From Clostridia bacterium (GTDB lineage Bacteria; Bacillota; Clostridia; Christensenellales; Borkfalkiaceae), in NCBI GenBank assembly GCA_900767815.1, contig CAAGAM010000218.1, forward strand, positions 1-29,960: 29,960 nt of DNA, read 5' to 3'. A model generated the notes under the pieces. The model was not told where the DNA came from. It searched no databases and was given only the letters and a program-made list of their open reading frames with translations. Shown here piece by piece: positions 24,065 through 29,960 of this stretch. A program made the translations under genes and the position numbers. Positions within the stretch are counted from its first letter, which is position 1; the number at the start of each line of letters is the position of its first letter.

Positions 24065-24630
24065 TATACCTTCAACTTTTCCTTAATTTCCTTAAAATAG
24101 GCGCGTTGTCGTTCGGCGGCGGCTACGGAATGATAGCGGTAGTGAAAGAAACGGTGATTTCGAACGCCTGGCTTACCGAAACGGAATTTCTCGATTTCGT
24201 CGCCGTTGCAGAATCCACCCCGGGACCTCTCGCAGTCAACATGGCTACCTTCGTCGGCTCGTCTCAAGGGGGATTTTTAGGAGCATTGACGGCAACGATC
24301 GGCGTAATTTTCCCGTCTTTCGTCATAATTTTACTGATTGCGGCAATAATCAACAATCTTTTGAAATTCGCGGGCGTGCAAGCCGCGCTCGACGGAATCC
24401 GCCCCGCGATTACGGCGCTGATTTTCGCAACGGCAATCACGATGATTTTAAGCGTGATTTTCGGAATAACCAAAGCGGGCGACGCCGTGCATTTCGATTT
24501 TAAAGGCTTGACTCTTTTTGCAACGCTTGCTATAATAGCCGCAGGATACAAAAAAATAGCGAAAAAATCGATTTCGCCCATACTTCTGATAATTTTTTCC
24601 GCGATATACGGAATAATCGTTTACTCCTGA
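24061..24630 (+). CDS. ChrA-family transporter, second half-size subunit
   Basis: The partner of the preceding gene: 189 residues, with LSFGGGYGMIAVV, ESTPGPLAVNMATFVG and about six membrane segments. It overlaps its partner by four bases (ATGA), so synthesis is coupled and a heterodimer is likely. An AAGGACG site lies upstream within the first gene. Real substrate unknown; chromate resistance should not be assumed from the family name. Confidence 0.9.
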   Translation: MIYLQLFLNFLKIGALSFGGGYGMIAVVKETVISNAWLTETEFLDFVAVAESTPGPLAVNMATFVGSSQGGFLGALTATIGVIFPSFVIILLIAAIINNLLKFAGVQAALDGIRPAITALIFATAITMILSVIFGITKAGDAVHFDFKGLTLFATLAIIAAGYKKIAKKSISPILLIIFSAIYGIIVYS

Positions 24631-24673
24631 AAAGAATTTTACGAAAAAATTTACGGAAAGACGAGGTTATAAA

Positions 24674-26008
24674 ATGTCATTCGGATTTAAACTGAAAAAG
24701 TTTTTCAATTCATACAGAATCATTTTTTTAGGATTTCTCGGCGTAATTATAACGGGAAGTCTGCTTCTGCTCCTTCCGATCTCCTCAGCAGACGGAAAGC
24801 CGAAAAATTATATCGATTGTCTGTTCACGAGCATTTCGTGCGTATGCGTTACGGGGCTTGTAACCTTAAACACCGCCACGACCTGGTCGCTTTTCGGGCA
24901 ATTCGTTCTTCTTCTGCTCATTCAGACGGGCGGACTCGGGGTCATCACGGTGACGATGATTTTTTCGGTCGCGCTCGGGAAAAGAATAGGTCTGTCGGGG
25001 CGAAGCATAATGCAGGATTCCGTTTCGGCACTGGAAATAAAAGGAATCGTAAAGTTCGCAAAATTCATCGTTTTCGGCGTGCTTATATTCGAAGCCGCGG
25101 GCGCTGTTGCCATGATGCCCGTATTTATCCGCGATTTCGGAGCGTTAAAAGGCATATGGTATTCGGTTTTTCACTCCGTTTCGGCGTTCTGCAATGCCGG
25201 TTTCGATCTTTTAGGCTACGAAACGCCCTTTGTTTCTCTCACCGCTTATAAAGCTAACCCCGTGATAAATATCGCGATCATGCTTCTCATCTTCATCGGC
25301 GGGCTTGGATTCCTCACCTGGGCAGACGTCAGAAAAAATCGTTTCAGATTCAAAAAATACCGCACGCAAAGCAAAATCATTATCGTTTCGTCGCTCGCGC
25401 TTGTTTTCGTCCCCGCGATATACTTCTTTATATTCGAGTTCGGAGACCTGCCGCTCGGCGAAAGAGTTTTAACTTCCCTATTTCAGTCCGTAACGCCGAG
25501 AACGGCGGGATTCAACACCGCGGATCTTACGAAAATGTCCGACACGGGCATTGCGATAATGACGGGGCTGATGCTTGTCGGCGGCGCGCCGGGGTCTACT
25601 GCGGGAGGTATGAAAATAACGACGTTCGCCGTGCTTATCATAACGTCGATGTCGGTTTTCAGAAGACGGGGCGAGGCTTCCGCTTTCAAAAGAAGAATCG
25701 CCGAAGAGACGATAAAACAAGCCGTCGCGGTATTCTTTTTGTATATCGTATTTTTCCTCATCGGCGGAATGTCGATCGCATCGATAGAAAAACTGCCCCT
25801 TCTGACGTGTCTTTTCGAATCGGCTTCGGCAATCGCGACCGTCGGGCTTACGCTCGGAATAACCCCCTCTCTTTGCGTAGCTTCGAAAATAATACTCATG
25901 CTTATGATGTTCTTCGGAAGAATAGGCGTTCTCACCCTCGTCTACGCAACGACTTCGGGCATTAAATACGACGAACGACACCCGATAGACAAAATTTCTA
26001 TCGGATAA
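24674..26008 (+). CDS. ktrB: KtrB/TrkH-type potassium channel subunit
   Basis: The membrane subunit of a KtrAB-type K+ uptake system. It has 444 residues, as expected for KtrB. Four pore-loop repeats are visible: SCVCVTGLVTL, SAFCNAGFDL, SVTPRTAGFNT and SAIATVGLTLG. The intramembrane Gly-rich gating segment lies near VGGAPGSTAGGMK. An AGG site precedes the ATG. It follows the ChrA pair after 43 bases and is followed by ktrA. KtrAB is regulated by c-di-AMP in other Firmicutes. Confidence 0.95.
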   Translation: MSFGFKLKKFFNSYRIIFLGFLGVIITGSLLLLLPISSADGKPKNYIDCLFTSISCVCVTGLVTLNTATTWSLFGQFVLLLLIQTGGLGVITVTMIFSVALGKRIGLSGRSIMQDSVSALEIKGIVKFAKFIVFGVLIFEAAGAVAMMPVFIRDFGALKGIWYSVFHSVSAFCNAGFDLLGYETPFVSLTAYKANPVINIAIMLLIFIGGLGFLTWADVRKNRFRFKKYRTQSKIIIVSSLALVFVPAIYFFIFEFGDLPLGERVLTSLFQSVTPRTAGFNTADLTKMSDTGIAIMTGLMLVGGAPGSTAGGMKITTFAVLIITSMSVFRRRGEASAFKRRIAEETIKQAVAVFFLYIVFFLIGGMSIASIEKLPLLTCLFESASAIATVGLTLGITPSLCVASKIILMLMMFFGRIGVLTLVYATTSGIKYDERHPIDKISIG

Positions 26009-26038
26009 AACCTGTATACAAATTCAAATTTATTGTGA

Positions 26039-26052
26039 TAATCGGCTTATAG
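26039..26052 (-). repeat. One-mismatch copy of the dispersed 14-base motif in the ktrB-ktrA gap
   Basis: Reads CTATAAGCCGATTA on the minus strand, 13 of 14 matching. It begins 30 bases past the ktrB stop and ends 23 bases before the ktrA ATG, immediately upstream of the AGGAG site of ktrA. Confidence 0.8.
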
Positions 26053-26075
26053 CCGCACATAAAGGAGTTAATGAC

Positions 26076-26723
26076 ATGAAATCGATATTACTTATAGGTC
26101 TCGGCAGATTCGGGCGGAACACGGCAAAAAAACTGAGCGAAACGGGCGTTGACGTTTTGGCAGTAGACAAAAACGAAGACAACGTAAACAAAACGCTCGA
26201 ATACGTTTCGCTCGCGCAGATAGGCGACAGCACCAATTCCGACTTTTTAAAATCGCTCGGAATAAGAAATTTCGACGTGTGCATCGTTGCTATCGGCGAC
26301 GATTTTCAGAGTTCGCTCGAAACGACTTCACTTTTAAAAGAACTCGGCGCAAATCACGTCGTGTCGAGAGCCTCTTCCGAACGTCAGGCGAAACTGCTCC
26401 TTAAAATCGGCGCGGACGAAATCGTCTATCCCGAAAAACAGCTCGCCGACTGGACTGCCATCCGTTACGGCTCGAACAATATTTTCAATTATATAGAGCT
26501 TACGCCCGAGTATTCCATTTACGAAACGGCAATCCCCGCCGAGTGGCTCGGAAAAAGCATTTTAGAGCTTGACGCAAGAAAAAAATATGCCGTAAACATT
26601 CTCGCAACGAAGGAAAACGGAAAAATAAACCCTATAGTTCTGCCCTCCACCGTTCTTACCCGCGATATGACCCTTCTCGTTTTAGGCGCATACAAAAACG
26701 TGAAAAAGTGTTTTAAAATTTAG
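26076..26723 (+). CDS. ktrA: KtrA/TrkA-type regulatory subunit of potassium uptake
   Basis: A cytosolic RCK protein that gates KtrB. Residues 1-130 form the RCK_N Rossmann domain with GLGRFGRNTA (about 7-16) and the ribose-binding acid in VLAVDKNEDN. Residues about 135-215 form the RCK_C domain, the site where c-di-AMP binds in characterised KtrA proteins. At 215 residues it is full length. An AGGAG site precedes the ATG. The 67-base gap to ktrB carries a one-mismatch copy of the dispersed motif. Confidence 0.93.
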   Translation: MKSILLIGLGRFGRNTAKKLSETGVDVLAVDKNEDNVNKTLEYVSLAQIGDSTNSDFLKSLGIRNFDVCIVAIGDDFQSSLETTSLLKELGANHVVSRASSERQAKLLLKIGADEIVYPEKQLADWTAIRYGSNNIFNYIELTPEYSIYETAIPAEWLGKSILELDARKKYAVNILATKENGKINPIVLPSTVLTRDMTLLVLGAYKNVKKCFKI

Positions 26724-26777
26724 TTTTTCTACACCCGACGTACACCCGATATCGTTTGCCATTCTGCCGGAATGCAA

Positions 26778-27497
26778 TCATTTGCGGCTTTCGAGCTGAG
26801 CTTTAAGCTTCGCGTTTTCGGCGCGGCAAGCATTCAGCTCGTGTTTTAAAAGCGTGTTTTCGATGCGAACGCGGCTCGCGATCCGATCGTAAAAGTCGTT
26901 TATTTCCTTTTTAAGATCGCCTAAAAGCTCATCGCGGGCGGGCGGCTTCGGATACGGGTCGTAACATTTCCCCACCTCGGAAATAATTTCTTGGCGCAAC
27001 CTTTCAACGCGCGGCTTGTCCCGCTTTAACGTGTTGCGGTATTTGTTTTGATTGCGCAATGCTTCCTTCTCCCCCTCGGAGATTTCGCTTATCGCGCGCC
27101 TTACCGACTTGCCGAACGTAACTCCCGTAAGCACTTTTTTAACGAGCGCGTCCGTTTCGCATTCGTTAAAAGCAACGATTTTGTTTACTTTTAGTCCCCG
27201 AAAAATCTCCGGGGGCTTTTTTTCGTCGCGCTTTGCGCCGATTATATCTTTTATGTCTCTCGCCCCGTCTTTACGCGATAAATTTTCGTTCGGTTCGCGG
27301 TTTTCGTTAGGCTCCGCGCTTTCGTTAAGTCCTGCAGTTTTCATCGCGGCATAGTAGGCGTTTCTCACGCTTCCCGAAGCTTTTCCGCTCTTTTCCGCAA
27401 AAAACCTGAACACCGAGCTAAGGCTTGCGCCCGTCTCTTTTGCCCGTTTCACCTCTTTGACGAGTTCTTCGATATCAGTTCTTTTAAATTTATTCAT
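26778..27497 (-). CDS. Probable DNA-binding protein with N-terminal HTH and C-terminal coiled coil
   Basis: A 239-residue charged protein. Residues 1-50 (SLSSVFRFFAEKSGK, then GSVRNAYYAAMK) look like a helix-turn-helix or Myb/RsfA-like fold; clostridial proteins with a similar start are known to me but I cannot name the family. Residues about 58-95 are a low-complexity linker with NENREPNENL. The middle is helical and basic. The C-terminal 45 residues form a likely coiled coil ending in AENAKLKAQLES. The AGAGG site fixes the start. It is divergent from the 27600 gene, which it may regulate (inference). Confidence 0.7.
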   Translation of the reverse strand: MNKFKRTDIEELVKEVKRAKETGASLSSVFRFFAEKSGKASGSVRNAYYAAMKTAGLNESAEPNENREPNENLSRKDGARDIKDIIGAKRDEKKPPEIFRGLKVNKIVAFNECETDALVKKVLTGVTFGKSVRRAISEISEGEKEALRNQNKYRNTLKRDKPRVERLRQEIISEVGKCYDPYPKPPARDELLGDLKKEINDFYDRIASRVRIENTLLKHELNACRAENAKLKAQLESRK

Positions 27498-27543
27498 GTC
27501 AACCTCTCCCGATTCCGCCGAAAAACGGCTTGTATTCTCATTG

Positions 27544-27599
27544 TTGACAAGCTTACAAATTAAAATACATATTATTAAAAAAAAATAATAAAATATAAT
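27544..27599 (+). promoter_or_regulatory. AT-rich divergent promoter region
   Basis: On the plus strand a perfect TTGACA (27544-27549) is followed by weak -10 choices (CATATT at 27568-27573, 18-base spacer). TAAAAT (27589-27594) and TATAAT (27594-27599) lie directly before the ATG at 27600. The segment 27560-27599 is almost entirely A/T. No minus-strand promoter for the 26778-27497 gene stands out. Confidence 0.5.
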
Positions 27600-28538
27600 A
27601 TGTATTTATATATTTTGTCTTTTTTGCCGTGCGCGGTCAAGTTCAACGGCGAATACATAGGAAAAGCTTCCGAAAATTATGCAATTAAAAAAGCCGAAAA
27701 AGGTTTTTTTGAGTTTATCCCGCTCACGGGGGACTTCGCCCCTGCTTCGTTCCTGTGGGAGAATAAGCAACCCGATGACAACGAAAACGTGCAGATAATC
27801 GACTTATACGGCGGGTTTTTGATTATTCCCAAATTTAAAAAACAAGTGATATCGGACTATAAGGAGCTGTTTTATAAGAAGATCGACTTCCCCGATTTTT
27901 CCGCTTCTTTAGAAGTTTTCAACGAAAACGGAACAAAACTTACGGTAAGATGCGGCAACGATAAGATTACGGAAAGCATGCCTTTTCTCCCCGTTTCTCT
28001 CGATATCGAAAAAGCTTTTTTAAACGGGCGGGCATATTTTCTCGTCTTTTTGTCGGATAAAAAAACGGCGGCTTTCGGTTTTGAACTGACCGAAAGCCGC
28101 ATAAAAACTGTTTTCCGCAGAGTTTGCGACGGATACGAAGCCAAAGACAATTTGCTCACGATAACCGAGCTTAAAAACGATCTCCTTCGCCACAGGGTAA
28201 CTACGAAATGGGATTTTTCAAACGGCGTAACCCTTAAAGAAGCAAATTTTCGAAGAGATCGGGAACTTTATTCGCTCCCTTCGCCACTTCTTCCGTATGC
28301 CTTTTTCGAAGAACTCGCGCTTGGTAAAGATCCTGCCGATTTTTTAACTCCCCGCCTTCGCCCGAGAGCCGCCGAACTGAAAGAATTTTTCGGCAATTTC
28401 CGAGCCGTTCTTCCTCCGCCGCATTTCAAGCCCGACGATTGCGTTTTGCTTTTATACGGCGACCATGCGGAGTACGCAACCTTAACTTATGCGGGCAGAC
28501 TTATCGACAGCGTTAAACTAACCGCTCGCGGCGAATAA
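27600..28538 (+). CDS. Hypothetical protein, unrecognised
   Basis: A 312-residue protein without signal peptide, membrane segment or metal-site motif that I can name. The N-terminus (PCAVKFNGEYIGKASENY) resembles the short beta-rich PEGA-like opening seen in some Firmicutes proteins, followed by alternating beta-strand patterns and a more helical second half (ELALGKDPADFLTPRL). It might be cytosolic and adaptor-like. No Shine-Dalgarno site precedes the ATG; the next in-frame Met is over 100 codons away and TTG codons 6 and 9 also lack a site. A -10-like TAAAAT ends 5 bases upstream, so a leaderless mRNA is possible. Confidence 0.75.
   Translation: MYLYILSFLPCAVKFNGEYIGKASENYAIKKAEKGFFEFIPLTGDFAPASFLWENKQPDDNENVQIIDLYGGFLIIPKFKKQVISDYKELFYKKIDFPDFSASLEVFNENGTKLTVRCGNDKITESMPFLPVSLDIEKAFLNGRAYFLVFLSDKKTAAFGFELTESRIKTVFRRVCDGYEAKDNLLTITELKNDLLRHRVTTKWDFSNGVTLKEANFRRDRELYSLPSPLLPYAFFEELALGKDPADFLTPRLRPRAAELKEFFGNFRAVLPPPHFKPDDCVLLLYGDHAEYATLTYAGRLIDSVKLTARGE
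27796..27809 (-). repeat. One-mismatch copy of the dispersed 14-base motif inside the 27600 gene
   Basis: Reads GTATAAGTCGATTA on the minus strand, 13 of 14 matching, and is followed by TCTGC. It encodes IIDLY in the plus-strand gene, so chance cannot be excluded for this copy. Confidence 0.5.
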
Positions 28539-28629
28539 TTTTTTTCAAAATTAAGCCGAAATATATAAAAACCGCCTCGGCAACCATGCCTGCCAAAATG
28601 ATATACACATCAAAAGTCTGATTCTTCAA
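28513..28629 (-). CDS. Possible 38-residue single-pass membrane protein
   Basis: A TTG-initiated ORF begins 33 bases past the PHP gene stop. It encodes a short polar start (MKNQTFD), a hydrophobic helix (VYIILAGMVAEAVFIYFGLI) and a basic end (LKKIIRRERLV), a layout fit for a small inner-membrane protein with a cytosolic C-terminus. It has no Shine-Dalgarno site and overlaps the 3' end of the 27600 gene on the opposite strand by 26 bases. It may equally be the tail of a decayed membrane-protein gene. Confidence 0.3.
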   Translation of the reverse strand: MKNQTFDVYIILAGMVAEAVFIYFGLILKKIIRRERLV

Positions 28630-28662
28630 AGGCGAATACCGTTATCGCGGGCAGCTTATATT

Positions 28663-29442
28663 TTAACCTATTGATACCAAATCGTATTTTTTTATAATTT
28701 TTTCGACTTCCGAAACGTTCTCGCAATACCTTGCAACCGAGTGCGCGTCGCTGCCGAAAGTAACGTATTTACCGCCGAGGGCGGTGTACTTTTTTAATAT
28801 ATCCTCACTCGGCATAAACGGTTTTTCGCTTTTCGTGGAAGAATTTATTTCCAAATATTTTTCGTTTGCGATGATTGACCTTAAAATATCCGCCAGTTCG
28901 CGAGAATAATTTTCAAAACTAAAACATTGTTCATTTTCAGGCGCGTACCTTGCGGGGTAGCCCAAATGCCCCACTATCTGCCACGGATAATTCGCATTGA
29001 CCGATTTATATACCTTTTCAAGATATTCTTTGTATACGTCGTCCGCCGAACGGTTTTCCCAACACCCGTTCAGACAACAATCCTTACCGCCGACCAGATG
29101 CACGCTGTTTATAACGTAGTCGAATTTATACTTGTCCGCAAGTTCGGCATAACGGTTTTCGGCGCGTTCGTCAAAGCCGAATTCTATCCCGAAAAAAATC
29201 TTTATTTTTTCGCCGTATACGTTTCTCAACCTGTCAATTTCGTTTTTATACGCGTCCAAATCGCAAAGCGAAGTTTTTTCGCCCGTCAGAAAGCAGTCGT
29301 AATCGTAATGCTGAACGAACCCTATACGCTCGTTCCCGCGCTCGATTGCCTTTCTTATATAATTTTCCGTTGTCTCTTCGCAGTCGTAAGAAAATACAGA
29401 ATGAACGTGTAAATCCGTCAAATATCCGTTTTTAATATTCAT
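28663..29442 (-). CDS. PHP-domain phosphatase, histidinol-phosphatase-like
   Basis: A 259-residue PHP-fold metal-dependent phosphoesterase of the HisJ/HisK type. Metal ligands visible: HVH (H12, H14), H45 in VQHYDYD, E87 in GIEFGF, H115 in NSVHLVGG, H159 in VGHLGYP, and the final SDAH. The usual assignment is histidinol-phosphatase, but no other his gene is nearby, so another phosphate substrate is possible. The ATG at 29442 has no Shine-Dalgarno site; a TTG at codon 8 is a less likely alternative. An extended -10 box ends 6 bases upstream, consistent with a leaderless transcript. Confidence 0.88.
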   Translation of the reverse strand: MNIKNGYLTDLHVHSVFSYDCEETTENYIRKAIERGNERIGFVQHYDYDCFLTGEKTSLCDLDAYKNEIDRLRNVYGEKIKIFFGIEFGFDERAENRYAELADKYKFDYVINSVHLVGGKDCCLNGCWENRSADDVYKEYLEKVYKSVNANYPWQIVGHLGYPARYAPENEQCFSFENYSRELADILRSIIANEKYLEINSSTKSEKPFMPSEDILKKYTALGGKYVTFGSDAHSVARYCENVSEVEKIIKKYDLVSIG

Positions 29443-29448
29443 ATTTCG

Positions 29449-29457
29449 ATTATATCA
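29449..29457 (-). promoter_or_regulatory. Extended -10 promoter of the PHP gene
   Basis: On the minus strand TGATATAAT (TG-N-TATAAT) with 6 bases to the ATG. The expected transcription start falls on or next to the A of the ATG. The rest of the 29443-29587 gap holds no further feature I can support apart from a CCTGC/GCAGG stem near 29570. Confidence 0.6.
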
Positions 29458-29587
29458 TCTTTCACGTTTTATTGCATTAAGCAACGGTAAATTTATCGTA
29501 AAGTTTTTGTAATTTTTGCCTCTTATGCCAGCCAAGAACGGCAGAAATCTGCTATATCAGTTTGTTTTACCTGCCGCAGGACGGTTT

Positions 29588-29695
29588 TTACCGCTGCAAA
29601 AACTCCTTGCCGTTTTCTTCGCGCAAAATAATCGATGACTGCTCGTCGTTAAGTTTTTTAAGCAATTTTCCCGCTTCCGCAGACGTGTATTTCAT
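29588..29695 (-). CDS. 35-residue ORF, possibly the truncated start of a larger protein
   Basis: An ATG with a GAGGT site 8 bases upstream opens a 35-residue ORF (MKYTSAEAGKLLKKLNDEQ, then a polar end). It lies 25 bases past the stop of the HAD_SAK-like gene and probably shares its transcript. The opening looks like the helical N-terminus of a longer hypothetical protein that here stops early. It may be a remnant or a real mini-protein. Confidence 0.45.
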   Translation of the reverse strand: MKYTSAEAGKLLKKLNDEQSSIILREENGKEFLQR

Positions 29696-29720
29696 AATGT
29701 TTTACCTCACTTTTATTTTA

Positions 29721-29960
29721 TTATAGTTGTTCTAACAATATTTCGCAAGCATTTTCAGCCTGTGCTTTTGTTAAGCCTTCGGTTTGATTTGTTTTTACAA
29801 GTTTATCGGAAATGCCGCAGCCGTCGTAATCGAATTGACAATCGTCTAAAATAATATATTTTTCTACGTTATTTCGACAAACGTATTCGAGTATGCTCTC
29901 CCCGCGGGAAAGATACCGTCCGTCCGCTTTATCTTTGGTTTTATCGATTGCTTTAAGCCC
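29721..29960 (-). CDS. HAD_SAK-like protein, C-terminal 79 residues (cut by window edge)
   Basis: The partial ORF runs off the right end of the window. It shows SRGESILEYVCRNNVEKY, then IILDDCQFD and TEGLTKAQAENACEIL. This is the C-terminal pattern of the HAD domain found in Swiss Army Knife RNA-repair proteins (PF18143 type): RG-x-EI, a VILDD strand, then T-x-x-GLT and a final helix. Standalone copies are widespread in Firmicutes with unknown substrate. The stop codon is TAA at 29721-29723. Family assignment is from recalled patterns. Confidence 0.7.
   Translation of the reverse strand, partial: GLKAIDKTKDKADGRYLSRGESILEYVCRNNVEKYIILDDCQFDYDGCGISDKLVKTNQTEGLTKAQAENACEILLEQL

Noticed and set aside
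23453..24630. Calling the ChrA pair a proven chromate-resistance operon
   Set aside because: Half-size CHR proteins are widespread and often have no shown role in chromate resistance; only the family is supported.
28625..28680. A frame after the PHP gene reading KYKLPAITVFAFEESDF, like short clostridial peptides
   Set aside because: No usable start codon or ribosome site, and it overlaps the PHP gene end; too weak to call.
1..29960. CRISPR arrays, insertion sequences, prophage genes, tRNA or rRNA genes
   Set aside because: No regularly spaced repeats, transposase or integrase motifs, cloverleaf folds or rRNA-like sequence were seen on reading both strands.

Overview
The window looks like a chromosomal core-genome stretch from an uncultured, anaerobic Clostridia-like Firmicute. 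The main evidence is the order yqfC-yqfD-phoH-yqfF(pgpH)-ybeY-era-yqzL-recO, a Firmicutes-specific arrangement that includes the sporulation-linked yqfC/yqfD. Pyruvate phosphate dikinase, a half-size ChrA pair, KtrAB and Gram-positive style promoters and Shine-Dalgarno sites agree with this. I saw no rRNA, tRNA, insertion sequence, prophage or CRISPR array.

Layout. Positions 1-18000 are almost all minus strand. Read in the direction of transcription they are: a repeat-rich lipoprotein, an ABC-F ATPase, galE, comF, secA, the yqfC-to-recO cluster, and ppdK with its own strong promoter and terminator. Positions 18100-18600 hold one plus-strand basic hypothetical protein. Positions 18650-22540 are minus again: a small multidrug-export family membrane protein, a cytidylate kinase-like protein, a coiled-coil membrane protein, a Cof-type HAD hydrolase and a tiny ferredoxin-thioredoxin-reductase-like protein. 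Positions 22620-26720 are plus: ttcA, two overlapping half-size ChrA genes, ktrB and ktrA. Positions 26780-29960 are less familiar: a probable HTH protein divergent from an unrecognised 312-residue protein, a PHP-domain phosphatase, a 35-residue ORF and the C-terminal end of a HAD_SAK-like protein cut by the window edge.

How it works together. The central cluster covers ribosome and RNA maturation (Era, YbeY, PhoH), recombination repair (RecO), c-di-AMP turnover (PgpH type) and sporulation (YqfC/YqfD). SecA and ComF have their own transcription signals. KtrAB potassium uptake is a classic c-di-AMP effector system, so the PgpH-type hydrolase and KtrAB in this window may be linked through that nucleotide; this is inference.

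The most unusual signal is a dispersed 14-base sequence, CTATAAGTCGATTA. It has five exact copies in separate intergenic gaps, in both orientations, plus three one-mismatch copies (two inside genes) and one two-mismatch copy. Also notable are several genes with no Shine-Dalgarno site but a -10-like box 5-7 bases before the ATG (possible leaderless mRNAs), an ABC-F protein with one intact and one degenerate ATP site, a PgpH-type protein lacking the extracellular domain, and short intergenic tandem duplications.
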